This document shows, piece by piece, positions 1-12,774 of a stretch of 64,000 nucleotides of DNA. The notes below the pieces were generated by a model, which made no database searches, was not told where the DNA came from, and was given only the letters and a program-made list of their open reading frames with translations. Made by a program: the position numbers and the translations under genes. The stretch lies in NCBI GenBank assembly GCA_000470055.1, contig HG326877.1, positions 1,129,661 through 1,193,660 on the forward strand, in the 5' to 3' direction. This stretch comes from Campylobacter coli 76339 (GTDB lineage Bacteria; Campylobacterota; Campylobacteria; Campylobacterales; Campylobacteraceae). Position 1 is the stretch's first letter. Every line of letters starts with the position of its first letter.

Positions 1-1
1 T

Positions 2-2852
<2,851 letters not shown>

Positions 2853-2856
<4 letters not shown>

Positions 2857-4133
2857 AGATAAATGCTTTAAAATCCTTTAATGCTGAAATTTCTGATATA
2901 GCAGCAGATAAAAGTATATCTCATCGTTTTGCTATTTTTTCGCTTTTAACCCAGGGTGAAAATAGGGCTAAAAATTATCTTTTAGCCGAGGATACTTTAA
3001 ATACTCTTAAAATAATAGAAAATTTAGGAGCCAAAGTTAAACGAGAAGGTTCTAATGTAAGTATTATGCCGCCTAGCGAGATATTTTCTCCTAATTGTGT
3101 TTTAGAATGCGGAAATTCAGGTACTGCAATGCGCTTAATGATAGGATTTTTAGCAGGCATTCCAGGTTTTTTTATTTTAAGTGGCGATAAATACCTTAAC
3201 AATCGTCCTATGAAAAGAATTTGCAAACCTTTAAGTGAAATTGGTGCGAAAATTTACGGTAGAGAACAGGCAAATTTAGCTCCACTCTGCATAGAAGGAC
3301 AAAAACTAAAAGCTTTTGATTATAAAAGTGAAATTTCTTCAGCTCAAGTTAAAACAGCTATGATTTTATCGGCTTTTAGAGCAGATAAAACTTCTAAATT
3401 CAGCGAAATATCTTTAAGTAGAAATCATAGTGAAAATATGCTAAAAGCCATGAATGCACCTCTAAAAATAAGTGATGATAACTTAAGTCTTGAAATTTCT
3501 CCTTTGAATCAAGCTTTAAAAGCTCAAGATATTCTCATACCTAATGATCCTTCTTCAGCTTTTTATTTTGCTTTGGCTGCAATTATATTGCCTAATTCTA
3601 AGGTGGTTTTAAAAAATATTTTGCTCAATCCTACACGCATCGAAGCTTATAAAATTTTACAAAAAATGGGTGCAAAACTTGAAATAAAAATTACACAAAA
3701 TGATTTTGAAACCATAGGTGAAATTCATGCAAGCTCAAGCGAGTTAAAAGCAGTAGAAGTTAAAGAAAATATAGCTTGGCTTATAGATGAAGCACCCGCT
3801 TTAGCCATAGCATTTGCTTTAGCAAAGGGTAAATCCAAACTCATCAATGCTAAAGAACTTCGAGTAAAAGAAAGCGATAGAATTACCGCAATGGTTAAGA
3901 ATTTAAAACTTTGTGGAGTAAATGCTAAAGAACTTGAAGATGGTTTTGAAATCGAAGGCTCTCAAATTAAAAAAGCTAAGATAAAAAGCTATGGAGACCA
4001 CCGTATTGCTATGAGTTTTGCAATTTTAGGTTTGCTTTGCGAGATGGAGATTGATGAAAGCGACTGTATTAAAACTTCTTTTCCCAATTTTATGGATATT
4101 CTTACAAAAATAGGAGCTAAAATTGATTATTGA
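2853..4133 (+). CDS. aroA: 3-phosphoshikimate 1-carboxyvinyltransferase (EPSP synthase)
   Basis: Joins shikimate-3-phosphate and phosphoenolpyruvate to give EPSP, the sixth step of the shikimate pathway to aromatic amino acids and folate. The 426-aa protein has the family signatures: DKSISHR at 19-25, GNSGTAMR at 87-94 (PEP-binding loop) and, near the C-terminus, RVKESDRI and GDHRIAMSF. Start and stop both overlap neighbours (ATGA with pheT; 11 bp with ispH). Its place next to pheST puts aromatic amino acid supply beside phenylalanine charging; co-regulation is an inference from the arrangement. Confidence 0.96.
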
Positions 4134-4953
4134 ATTGGCTAAAAATTATGGCTTTTGTTTTGGTGTAAAAAGAGCAATTAAGAAAGCTGAACAAATCAAA
4201 GACGCAGCAACCATAGGGCCACTTATCCATAATAATGAAGAAATTTCTCGTTTGCAAAAAAATTTCAATGTTAAAACCTTAGAAAATATAAGAGCTTTAA
4301 GCGATGAAAAAAAAGCTATTATAAGAACACATGGAATTACTAAGCAAGATTTAGAAGAGCTTAAAAAGAAAGATATAGAAATTTTTGATGCAACTTGCCC
4401 CTTTGTAACCAAACCACAACAAATTTGCGAAAAAATGAGTGCAGAAGGCTATGATGTAGTGATTTTTGGTGATGCGAATCATCCTGAGGTTAAGGGTGTA
4501 AGAAGTTATGTAGCTACAAAAGCTTATGTAGTTCTAGATAAAAAAGAACTCGAAGATATTAAACTACCTAATAAAATCGCAGTTGTTAGCCAAACGACCA
4601 AAAAACCTGAACATTTTATGGAAATAGTCAATTTTTTAATTCTTAGAGTTAAAGAGGTAAGAGTTTTTAATACAATTTGTGATGCAACTTTTAAGAATCA
4701 AGATGCCATTAAAGAACTTTCGGTTAAAAGTGATGTGATGGTAGTTGTTGGAGGTAAAAATTCGGCCAATACCAAACAACTTTTTTTAATAGCCAAAGCA
4801 AATTGCAAAGACAGCTATCTCATCGAAACCGAAGAAGAATTGCAAAAAGAATGGTTTTTAAATAAAACACATTGCGGGATTAGTGCTGGGGCTAGCACAC
4901 CTGATTGGATTATTAAAAAAGTTGTAGCTAAAATCGAATCTTTTGAGTGTTAA
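4123..4953 (+). CDS. ispH: 4-hydroxy-3-methylbut-2-enyl diphosphate reductase (LytB)
   Basis: Last enzyme of the MEP isoprenoid pathway; reduces HMBPP to IPP and DMAPP with an iron-sulfur cluster. The three conserved cluster ligands are present: Cys12 (GFCFGVKRA), Cys92 (DATCPFV) and Cys186 (TICDAT). Substrate-binding His36, His70 and His120-Glu122 also fit the family. At 276 aa this is the short single-domain form. The start is taken as TTG at 4123, which gives the N-terminus directly before the first cysteine motif; it overlaps the aroA end by 11 bp. rpsA follows after a 139-bp gap that contains its own promoter-like sequence. Confidence 0.95.
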   Translation: MIIELAKNYGFCFGVKRAIKKAEQIKDAATIGPLIHNNEEISRLQKNFNVKTLENIRALSDEKKAIIRTHGITKQDLEELKKKDIEIFDATCPFVTKPQQICEKMSAEGYDVVIFGDANHPEVKGVRSYVATKAYVVLDKKELEDIKLPNKIAVVSQTTKKPEHFMEIVNFLILRVKEVRVFNTICDATFKNQDAIKELSVKSDVMVVVGGKNSANTKQLFLIAKANCKDSYLIETEEELQKEWFLNKTHCGISAGASTPDWIIKKVVAKIESFEC

Positions 4954-5092
4954 AATCGTGATATTTTATTTTGCAAAAAAGTAAAATAAAACTATTATTA
5001 AAAAAATACATCAAAAATTAAAAATCTTAACACTAATTAAAGAAAAATAAGGTAAAATCAGTCAAATTTTAATTTTTTTCAAAAGGACCCTG

Positions 5093-6763
5093 ATGAGCGA
5101 GGCGAACAAAAAAGTTCAAAATAATTTAGAGGACTATCTTGAGGATGAAGACTTCGGTCAACTTTTAGAAGCTTTTGACAAGTCAAGAGAAGAAACTATA
5201 ACCGAAGGTGTAATCGTAGAGATTAAAAACGATGAAGTCTATGTAGATGTAGGCAGAAAATCAGAAGGTATCTTGGCATTAAATGAAATCCAAGATGACA
5301 ATGCTAATTTGTTATTTAATGTAGGCGATAACATTAAAGTTGCCGTTATAGGCTCTCGTGGTGGTAGATCTTTACTTTCTCACAAAAAAGCTTTAAGAAA
5401 AGAAAAAGTTGTTGAATTTATTCAAAATTATAAAGAAGATGATGAGTATATTTTTGAAGTAAAAGTAGTGGGAAAAAATAAAGGCGGACTTGTTGTTGTA
5501 AATGATAATGATGTAGAATTTTTCTTACCAAAATCACAATACGGTTTTAAAGAAAATAACAATGTTATAGGTAAAACTTTTAAAGTTAAAATCATTAAAG
5601 TTGACAAAGAAGAACAAAGTATTATTGTTTCTAGAAAGAAAACTTTAGATGATGAAAGAAAAAAACGCAAAGAGCTTATTAGCAATATCGCTCAACAAGA
5701 AGGGCTTATCGAAGGTATTGTGAAAAAGATTACAACCTATGGTATGTTTGTTGATGTGGGTGGTGTTGATGGACTTGTTCATTATAGCGAAATTTCATAT
5801 AAAGGACCTGTAAATCCTAGTATTTTATACAAAGAAGGAGATAAAGTTCCTGTTAAGGTTGTAAAATACGATAAAGAACGCAAGCATTTATCTCTTTCTA
5901 TTAAAGCAGCCTTACCTGATCCTTGGGGAGAGATTAAAGACAGTTTAGAAGTAGGCGATACTATCAAGGTTATTGTTTCAAATATAGAACCATATGGTGC
6001 TTTTGTTGATCTTGGTAATGATATAGAAGGATTTTTACATATCAGCGAAATTTCTTGGGATAAAAATATAAAAAATCCAAAAGATTATATAAGCAAGGGT
6101 CAAGAAATTGATGTTGAAGTTATTGAAATCAATTCAGACGAAAGACGCTTAAGAGTATCTTTAAGAAATTTACTCTCTAAACCTTTTGATGAATTTATGA
6201 AAAGCTATAAAATCGGAGATGTGATAGAAGGAGAAGTTACTTCGACAACTTCTTTTGGTGCTTTTGTTAAAATCGGTTCTGTAGAGGGTCTTTTACACAA
6301 TGAAGATGCATCTTGGGATAGAAATGAAAAATGCAAAGATAAATTTAACAATGGTAACATTATCAAAGTTAAGATTATTAAAATTGATGAAGAAGGCCAA
6401 AAAATTTCTTTAAGCATTAAAGAACTTAGTGAGTCGCCTGTTCAAGAATATGCTAAAAACCACAAAGTAGGTGATATTGTTAAAGGAAAAATCAGAGATA
6501 TCAAAGATTTTGGGGTATTTGTAGAGCTAAATAAAAATGTGGATGCACTCATCCATAAAGAAGATATCAGTACTTCAACCCTTGAAAATTTAAAAATCGG
6601 TGATGAGATTGAAGCAGCGATTGCATTTATCGATGAAAAGAAAAATAGAATTCGCCTAAGTGTTAAAAATTTAGTTAGAATCAAAGAACGAGAAGTATTG
6701 AACGAAATCAATAGCGACGATAAAGTAACTTTAGGTGACATCATCAAAGATCAGTTAGCTTAA
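5093..6763 (+). CDS. rpsA: 30S ribosomal protein S1
   Basis: Binds mRNA leaders on the small ribosomal subunit to help initiation. The 556-aa protein is the full proteobacterial length and shows about six S1/OB repeats. The repeated pattern is a GxxVxGxV strand followed by YGxFVDxG or FGAFVKIG and then hxHxSEIS-like endings; the clearest copies lie near residues 205-275, 290-360, 375-445 and 460-530. The first two repeats are more diverged, as expected for the ribosome-binding end. AAAAGGACC stands just before the ATG. The gap from 4954 to 5092 holds a -10-like TAAAAT near 5050, suggesting a separate promoter. The last base of the stop begins the next ATG. Confidence 0.96.
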   Translation: MSEANKKVQNNLEDYLEDEDFGQLLEAFDKSREETITEGVIVEIKNDEVYVDVGRKSEGILALNEIQDDNANLLFNVGDNIKVAVIGSRGGRSLLSHKKALRKEKVVEFIQNYKEDDEYIFEVKVVGKNKGGLVVVNDNDVEFFLPKSQYGFKENNNVIGKTFKVKIIKVDKEEQSIIVSRKKTLDDERKKRKELISNIAQQEGLIEGIVKKITTYGMFVDVGGVDGLVHYSEISYKGPVNPSILYKEGDKVPVKVVKYDKERKHLSLSIKAALPDPWGEIKDSLEVGDTIKVIVSNIEPYGAFVDLGNDIEGFLHISEISWDKNIKNPKDYISKGQEIDVEVIEINSDERRLRVSLRNLLSKPFDEFMKSYKIGDVIEGEVTSTTSFGAFVKIGSVEGLLHNEDASWDRNEKCKDKFNNGNIIKVKIIKIDEEGQKISLSIKELSESPVQEYAKNHKVGDIVKGKIRDIKDFGVFVELNKNVDALIHKEDISTSTLENLKIGDEIEAAIAFIDEKKNRIRLSVKNLVRIKEREVLNEINSDDKVTLGDIIKDQLA

Positions 6764-7254
6764 TGATGAAAAAATATGCAACTATAAGCATTTTGAGTAT
6801 TTTATTGCTCATTTTGCTTATTGTCGTTTTTGTACTACTTTGGAAATTTAAAGCAAATTCTAATTTTATTCCCGAATTTGCGAAAGATACAAATATGCAT
6901 CAAATTCAAGAAAAGCAAACCCAAGAACTCAGTTGGCAAGAAGAGTTGGCTAAATGGCCTAGTAAAGACTTTACCCCAGCTGTAGAGCAATTTACGCTAT
7001 ATTTTGATGCAGATACTAGCGAACTCAAGGAAAAAAACAAATACTATCAACTTGTTGTTAACAAGTATGATATTTACTCCATGTTTTGTTTAAGACAGAC
7101 TTTAAATTCTTTTAATGTGAAGTATTTTTTATTAAAATCCGGTGAAAGTCCTGAAATCTTTTTAGATACAGGCAATAAGAATTTAATCGATGATATTATC
7201 AAAGAACTTAAAAAATATAAAATCAACACAGAAGCAAAGGAGATTTGGTTATGA
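6763..7254 (+). CDS. Uncharacterised single-pass membrane protein
   Basis: I do not recognise a named family. The 163-aa product begins with a lysine-rich N-terminus and one hydrophobic helix at about residues 9-29, with no lipobox. The rest (about 30-163) is hydrophilic and probably periplasmic, with a proline/charged linker and a C-terminal alpha/beta-looking region containing one cysteine (SMFCLRQT). It sits between rpsA and serA, touching rpsA through TAATG and overlapping serA by 4 bp (ATGA), so it is clearly expressed as part of the operon. The second ATG at 6766 is an equally plausible start. It corresponds to C. jejuni Cj0892c by position. Function unknown. Confidence 0.8.
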   Translation: MMKKYATISILSILLLILLIVVFVLLWKFKANSNFIPEFAKDTNMHQIQEKQTQELSWQEELAKWPSKDFTPAVEQFTLYFDADTSELKEKNKYYQLVVNKYDIYSMFCLRQTLNSFNVKYFLLKSGESPEIFLDTGNKNLIDDIIKELKKYKINTEAKEIWL

Positions 7255-8834
7255 AAAAAAAGATTATTGTTTGTGATGCAATTTTAGATAAAGGTGTAGA
7301 TCTTTTAAGAAAAGCTGAGGATATTGAGCTTATTGAAGCTGCTAAAGTTCCAAAAAATGAGCTAATGGATATGCTTGCGGATGTAGAAGTTGCCATTACT
7401 AGAAGTTCTACTGATGTGGATATAAATTTTTTGAATCATGCTAAAAAACTCAAAGCTCTTATACGTGCAGGAGTAGGTGTAGATAATGTCGATATCCCAG
7501 AATGCTCTAAACGCGGCGTTATAGTGATGAATGTTCCAACCGCTAATACCATCGCTGCAGTAGAGCTTACCATGGCTCATCTTCTAAGCTCTGCTAGAAG
7601 TTTTGTTAATGCACATAATTTTTTAAAGAATGAAAGAAAATGGGAAAGAGAAAAATGGTATGGTGTAGAACTCATGGGCAAAACCTTAGGTGTGATCGGC
7701 TTTGGTAATATAGGTTCGCGCGTTGCTATCCGTGCTAAAGCTTTTGGTATGAAAATTTTAGCCTATGATCCATATATTTCAGCATCCAAAATCACAGATT
7801 TAGATATGGAACAAGCAAAAAGCTTGGATGAAATTCTTACCCAAAGTGATTTTATCACTATCCATACGCCAAAAACCAAAGAAACTGATGGTATGATCGG
7901 TATAAATGAAATTGCAAAAATGAAAGATGGTATAAGACTTATCAACTGTGCTCGTGGGGGATTATATACAGAAGAAGCTCTATGTGAGGGTTTAAAAAGT
8001 GGTAAAATAGCTTGGCTTGGTATCGATGTTTTTGAAAAAGAGCCTGCTACTAATCATCCTCTTTTAGATTTTGAAAATGTGTCAGTAACCTCTCATCTTG
8101 GTGCAAACACCCTAGAAAGTCAAGATAATATCGCAAGAGAAGCTTGCGAACAAGCCCTTAGTGCAGCTAGAGGTGTAGCATATCCTAATGCTCTTAACTT
8201 ACCGATTAAAACCGAGGATTTACCGCCTTTTGTAGCGCCTTATATTGAACTTGTTTCTAAGATGGCGTTTCTAGCAGTTCAAATCGATAAAAATCCTATA
8301 AAAAGTATTAAACTAGAAGCAGAGGGTGTAATAGGAGAATATGTTAACTCTATGCTTACTTTTGCTACCGTAGGAGCTTTAAGTGGAATTTTGGGTGAAA
8401 AAATAAATTATGTCAATGCTGAATTTGTTGCAAAAGAAAAAGGCGTGGACTTATCTTGCGAGACTCTTCCAAATAGCGGTTACAACAACAAACTTAGCGT
8501 TAAAATTATCACAGAAAATTCAAATATCAATGTTTCAGGGACTGTATTTAACGAAAATGAACAACGCATAGTTGGATTAAATGGCTTCCAAACAGATTTC
8601 AAGCCAAAAGGAAAAATGATCATTTTCAAAAATAAAGATATCCCAGGTGTTATTGCTAAAATCAGCTCTGTCTTAGCATCTAAAAATATCAATATTGCTG
8701 ATTTTAGATTAGGTAGAGATGGTTTTGGATATGCTTTAGCAGTGGTATTAATCGATGAAAAAGTGCAAAAAGAAGTTTTAGAAGAATTAAGACAACTAGA
8801 GGCGTGTATATTTGTACAATATGTCGAAATCTAA
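7251..8834 (+). CDS. serA: D-3-phosphoglycerate dehydrogenase
   Basis: Oxidises 3-phosphoglycerate with NAD+, the committed step of serine synthesis. The 527-aa length is the long form with an intervening domain and a C-terminal ACT domain (about residues 455-527) that normally binds serine. The NAD-binding loop G150-x-G152-xx-G155 and the catalytic triad Arg235 (NCARGG), Glu264 (FEKEPA) and His282 (SHLGANT) are all present. The ATG at 7251 is chosen because AAAGGAG ends 8 bases before it. It overlaps the preceding gene by 4 bp and the following response regulator by 14 bp. Confidence 0.96.
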   Translation: MKKKIIVCDAILDKGVDLLRKAEDIELIEAAKVPKNELMDMLADVEVAITRSSTDVDINFLNHAKKLKALIRAGVGVDNVDIPECSKRGVIVMNVPTANTIAAVELTMAHLLSSARSFVNAHNFLKNERKWEREKWYGVELMGKTLGVIGFGNIGSRVAIRAKAFGMKILAYDPYISASKITDLDMEQAKSLDEILTQSDFITIHTPKTKETDGMIGINEIAKMKDGIRLINCARGGLYTEEALCEGLKSGKIAWLGIDVFEKEPATNHPLLDFENVSVTSHLGANTLESQDNIAREACEQALSAARGVAYPNALNLPIKTEDLPPFVAPYIELVSKMAFLAVQIDKNPIKSIKLEAEGVIGEYVNSMLTFATVGALSGILGEKINYVNAEFVAKEKGVDLSCETLPNSGYNNKLSVKIITENSNINVSGTVFNENEQRIVGLNGFQTDFKPKGKMIIFKNKDIPGVIAKISSVLASKNINIADFRLGRDGFGYALAVVLIDEKVQKEVLEELRQLEACIFVQYVEI

Positions 8835-9483
8835 AATTCTTATCATAGAAGATGATACAGATTTAAATGATTTGCTTAGCTTGAGACTTAAGGCTTGTGA
8901 TTATCAAATTTTTTCCTTACTAGATTTTAAAGGAGTTGAAGATTTGCTCGATAATGAGCAAATCGATCTTTTGATAGTCGATAGAAATCTTCCAAGTGGA
9001 GATTCTTTGGATAAGATCAAAGAACTAAGAAAGCAAGGTTATAAAGAAGCGGTGATTTTTTTAACCGCTAAAACCTTACATCAAGACTTACTTGAAGGTT
9101 TTGAAAGCGGTTGCGATGATTACATGTGCAAGCCTTTTGATTTTAATGAATTATTGCTTCGCATTAAAGCCATCTTAAAGCGTCATAAAAGAGAAGAGGA
9201 GAGATTGGTTTTTAAAGATTTCTCTTTGGATTTGATCAATTATGAATTTTTCTATAAAAATGAAAAACTAGATATTTCAAATTTAGAATATGAGCTTTTA
9301 AAATGCTTTTTTGAAAATCCCAATGCTTTGTTAACACGACAATTTTTAAGCGAAAGTGTATGGAAAGATGACACTACAAGCGATAAAACGATCAATATAG
9401 CATTAACAAGACTAAGAAACAAATTTCCAAAGCTTAAAGAGCATATTATAAGTGTTAGGGGTGTTGGTTATAAGATATGTTAA
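8821..9483 (+). CDS. OmpR-family response regulator
   Basis: DNA-binding half of a two-component system with the kinase that follows. The receiver domain (1-115) has the acidic pair at residues 10-12, phospho-acceptor Asp54 (IVDRNLPSG), Thr82 and Lys104. The C-terminal winged helix (about 128-220) ends in RGVGYKI, the usual OmpR/PhoB terminus. The ATG at 8821 is preferred over an in-frame TTG at 8812 because the receiver fold begins right after it (SKILIIEDD). The gene lies inside the serA end and overlaps the kinase by 7 bp. It corresponds to C. jejuni Cj0890c; targets are not evident from the sequence. Confidence 0.92.
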   Translation: MSKSKILIIEDDTDLNDLLSLRLKACDYQIFSLLDFKGVEDLLDNEQIDLLIVDRNLPSGDSLDKIKELRKQGYKEAVIFLTAKTLHQDLLEGFESGCDDYMCKPFDFNELLLRIKAILKRHKREEERLVFKDFSLDLINYEFFYKNEKLDISNLEYELLKCFFENPNALLTRQFLSESVWKDDTTSDKTINIALTRLRNKFPKLKEHIISVRGVGYKIC

Positions 9484-10760
9484 AAACTAAAAATATTTTT
9501 ATAACTTTTTTTGTTCTACTGATTTTATCTTTTGGTATGATTTTTTACACGCTTACAAATTCTTATTTGAATTTTTTGCTCTTAAAGCAATACGAACAAA
9601 AAATCAAAAGCCTTGATGATGTTTTAAAATTTTCACTTTTAAAACATTTAAATTCTGATAATATCAAAGAATTTGCACAAGATACAAGGGCGGATTTTAT
9701 TATTTTTAAAGATGATTTCAAGATTTCTTCTGTTTTAAACCCTGATTTATTTTTAAATTTAAAAGAAAATAAAATTTACGATTTAAATTCCAAAAGAGTT
9801 CTTGTTAAAAATATAACTTATAAAGACTATAAATATATGATCATTGTTTATCCAAGATTTTTAAATTTGCAAAATTTTTGGCTAAAAATAAGCATAAGCT
9901 TTGGGCTTTATTTTATGCTTGTTTTTGTTTTAGTATTTTTCATGGGAAGAAAGCTAGCAAAAAGTTTTAAAAAAATTTTAGAATTTTTAAATTTTATCAA
10001 TGATTCAAAATCTGTTATTTTAGAAGATAGTATTTTTAAAGAGCTCAATTTGCTAAATAAAAAACTTTTAAAAACAAAAGAGAAAATCTTAAAAAATATT
10101 CAAAAAAATAAAAAACAAAGCGACAAAATTGCTCTTAAAAATACCCAATTAGCAAGTGTTATTTCTGCTATTTCTCATGAGCTAAAAAACCCCTTAAGTG
10201 TGATTGATCTTAGTTTAGAAATACTTAAGGACGAGAATTTAAAAGATGAAAAACTCAAAAAAGAATTATTGGAAAAAATTTCACGCCAAAGTCTAAAGCT
10301 AAACGCTTTAACGCACAAACTCAATTTTGTTTTTAATCTCAACCACGAAGCTTTACAAATGCAAGAATTTGATCTTTTTGCTTTATGTGAAAAAATCGTT
10401 AAAAACCCAGGTTTTGAAAGAGTGATTTTACGCGGAAAAAGCACTAAGGTAAAAGCTGATGAGTTTTTAATCGAACAAGTGATTATTAACTTGCTTTCCA
10501 ATGCCTTAAAATATAGCCAAAAAGAAGTTATTTTAATTGCACAAGATCAAAAGATTAGTGTTTTGGATTTTGGCAAGGGTATAGAAGAGGATCAATTAAA
10601 GCTTATCACAAAAAAATTTTATAAAATTGACACCAAAAGTGACAATTCTTTTGGGCTTGGACTTTTTTTAGTAAAAAAAATTTTAAGTATACATAAAAGC
10701 TATTTAGAAATCTCTAGCACTGTATCACAGGGTTCTAAATTTAGTTTTAAACTTCACTAA
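9477..10760 (+). CDS. Sensor histidine kinase
   Basis: Membrane kinase paired with the upstream OmpR-type regulator. Two membrane helices (about 8-28 and 137-157) bracket a periplasmic sensor domain of roughly 108 residues of no recognised family. The cytoplasmic part has the HisKA box with His234 (AISHELKNPLS), an N box (NLLSNALKYSQ) and G boxes (DFGKGIEED; FGLGLFLVKKIL). HAMP is weak or replaced by a short coiled linker at about 160-225. The 427-aa length is normal. It ends 8 bp before the ABC-F gene and so may share its transcript. Counterpart of Cj0889c; ligand unknown. Confidence 0.92.
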   Translation: MLKTKNIFITFFVLLILSFGMIFYTLTNSYLNFLLLKQYEQKIKSLDDVLKFSLLKHLNSDNIKEFAQDTRADFIIFKDDFKISSVLNPDLFLNLKENKIYDLNSKRVLVKNITYKDYKYMIIVYPRFLNLQNFWLKISISFGLYFMLVFVLVFFMGRKLAKSFKKILEFLNFINDSKSVILEDSIFKELNLLNKKLLKTKEKILKNIQKNKKQSDKIALKNTQLASVISAISHELKNPLSVIDLSLEILKDENLKDEKLKKELLEKISRQSLKLNALTHKLNFVFNLNHEALQMQEFDLFALCEKIVKNPGFERVILRGKSTKVKADEFLIEQVIINLLSNALKYSQKEVILIAQDQKISVLDFGKGIEEDQLKLITKKFYKIDTKSDNSFGLGLFLVKKILSIHKSYLEISSTVSQGSKFSFKLH

Positions 10761-10768
10761 GGAAAAAA

Positions 10769-12703
10769 ATGGCACTTATTGATTTAATCGACGCTTCGAA
10801 AAAATTTGGAGAAAAAATTGTTTTAAATGAGGCAAATTTTAGCGCCCATGAAGGCGAAAAAATAGCCATCATAGGAAAAAATGGAGAAGGGAAATCAAGT
10901 CTTTTAAAAGCACTTTTAGGTACTTTAACTCTAGATAGTGGCAGAGTAGTAAGGCAAAATGGAAAAAGCATAGCCATGCTTTCACAAACTGTTGATTTTA
11001 ATGCAAATTTAAGTGTCAAAGAAGCCATAAAAATCGAACTTGAAGAAATTTATAATACATTAAAAGAATATGAAGCATTGCAAAGCAAACTCGAAAAAGA
11101 GCCTGCAAATAAAGATTATTTAAAACAAATAGATGATTTAATTGCCCTAATTGATAGCAAAGATGCTTGGAATATCGAAGCTAAAATCACGCGTGTTTTA
11201 AAAGAATTCAGCCTATTGGATTACTCCGATCGTTTGGTTTGCACTCTAAGCGGTGGTGAAATTCGTAGGGTAGGTCTTTGTATACTTTTGCTTAAAAATC
11301 CTGATATTTTATTGCTTGATGAGCCTACAAACCACCTTGATGTTTATATGACAAGCTTTTTAGAGGATTTGTTAAAAATTTCAAAGATGTGTGTGATTTT
11401 TATTTCACATGATAGATATTTTATAGATGCAATTGCACATAGATGCGTAGAAGTTGATCAAGGCAAACTCAGTGTATTTAAGGGTGGTTATGCGAATTAT
11501 TTAGAGAAAAAAACTCAAATTCTAGAAAGTTTAGCTAAAAGCCATGAAACGCTTTTAAAACATTTAAAAAGCGAAGAAGAATGGCTTAGAAGAGGTGTTA
11601 AAGCAAGGCTTAAAAGAAATGAAGGACGCAAAGAGCGTATTTTTAAAATGCGCGAAGAAGCTAAAAAAAATCCTGGCGCTATCAAGCGTTTAAAGCTTGA
11701 AATTTCAAGAGCAGCTTTAAATTTTACAGGAGAAAAAATTCCTAATCGCAAAAAAATGCTTTTTGAGCTTAAAAACGTAAGTAAAAATTTAGGAGAAAAA
11801 GCTCTTTTTGCAGATTTTTCAAGTCGTATTTTACAAGGTGAGCGCATTGCTATAGTAGGAAAAAATGGCTGCGGAAAGTCTACTTTTTTAAAAATACTTT
11901 TAGGTGAGTTAAAACAAGATAGTGGAGAGATCAAGCGTGGAGAGATCAAGATAGGATATTTTGATCAAGCTAGAAGTCTTGTAAATTCAGATAAAACCTT
12001 GCTTGAAATTTTCTGTCCTAATGGAGGCGATAGGGTTGAAGTGCGTGGAAAAAATATGCATGTTTATGGATATTTAAAAAATTTCTTATTTCCTAAAGAA
12101 TTTTTAGATAAAAGTGTTTCTGTTTTAAGCGGTGGAGAAAAAAATCGTGTTGCTTTGGCTTTGCTTTTTACAGAAGAATATGATGTTTTAATCCTAGATG
12201 AGCCTACAAATGATCTTGATATAGCGACTATTAATATTTTAGAAGAATATTTACTTAGCTTTGAAGGAGCAATTTTACTAGTCTCCCATGATAGATATTT
12301 TGTAGATAAAATTGCCACCAAACTTTATGCTTTTGAAAGTGGTGCTAAGATCAATATTTTACATACGCTTTATACTGAATATCTTGAAAATGAAAAAGAA
12401 ATGCAAGAATTTGATGATTATATTTCAAGTCTTGATTCGCAACAAGAGCAAACTCACATACAAAAAGAAAAAAATAGTAAAAAACTAAGCTATAAAGAGA
12501 ATGAAATTTTAAAAAATCACCCCGAAAAAATTGAAATTCTTGAAAAACAAATTTCTAAATTAAACGACGATCTTTCAAATCCAAGTGTATATCACGAAAT
12601 AGGCATAAACACTCTTTATAAAGAGCTAGAGCAAGCACAAAAAGAATTAGAAAAACTAGAGACTGAGTATTTTGAAGTTTTGGAAAAAAGTGAAAATCTA
12701 TAA
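10769..12703 (+). CDS. ABC-F family ATPase (Uup/EttA type)
   Basis: Soluble protein with two ABC domains and no membrane segment, so not a transporter; ABC-F members act on ribosomes or nucleic acid. The first domain has Walker A GKNGEGKS at 36-43, signature LSGGEIRRVG and Walker B LLLDEPTNHLD. The second has GKNGCGKST, LSGGEKNRVA and LILDEPTNDLD. The inter-domain linker is rich in charged helices, as in the family, and the last 80 residues form a coiled coil as in Uup. Start is supported by AAGGAAAAAA. Last gene of the left-hand plus-strand run; counterpart of Cj0888c. Which ABC-F subfamily it belongs to cannot be settled here. Confidence 0.92.
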   Translation: MALIDLIDASKKFGEKIVLNEANFSAHEGEKIAIIGKNGEGKSSLLKALLGTLTLDSGRVVRQNGKSIAMLSQTVDFNANLSVKEAIKIELEEIYNTLKEYEALQSKLEKEPANKDYLKQIDDLIALIDSKDAWNIEAKITRVLKEFSLLDYSDRLVCTLSGGEIRRVGLCILLLKNPDILLLDEPTNHLDVYMTSFLEDLLKISKMCVIFISHDRYFIDAIAHRCVEVDQGKLSVFKGGYANYLEKKTQILESLAKSHETLLKHLKSEEEWLRRGVKARLKRNEGRKERIFKMREEAKKNPGAIKRLKLEISRAALNFTGEKIPNRKKMLFELKNVSKNLGEKALFADFSSRILQGERIAIVGKNGCGKSTFLKILLGELKQDSGEIKRGEIKIGYFDQARSLVNSDKTLLEIFCPNGGDRVEVRGKNMHVYGYLKNFLFPKEFLDKSVSVLSGGEKNRVALALLFTEEYDVLILDEPTNDLDIATINILEEYLLSFEGAILLVSHDRYFVDKIATKLYAFESGAKINILHTLYTEYLENEKEMQEFDDYISSLDSQQEQTHIQKEKNSKKLSYKENEILKNHPEKIEILEKQISKLNDDLSNPSVYHEIGINTLYKELEQAQKELEKLETEYFEVLEKSENL

Positions 12704-12731
12704 ATTTTTATAAATAAAACATAAAAATTTA

Positions 12732-12761
12732 TTGACAAAAAATATTAAAATTTATTATAAT
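12732..12761 (+). promoter_or_regulatory. Promoter of tRNA-Gly
   Basis: A consensus -35 (TTGACA, 12732-12737) and -10 (TATAAT, 12756-12761) are 18 bp apart. The expected transcription start is 5-7 bases before the mature tRNA 5' end at 12775. A good -35 is uncommon in Campylobacter promoters and fits a stable-RNA gene. Confidence 0.8.
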
Positions 12762-12774
12762 TTGAATTTAAATT

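Noticed and set aside
11515-11949. 144-codon open frame antisense to the ABC-F gene
   Set aside because: It lies wholly inside a well-supported gene, has no ribosome site and its composition is what the opposite strand of Campylobacter coding DNA gives.
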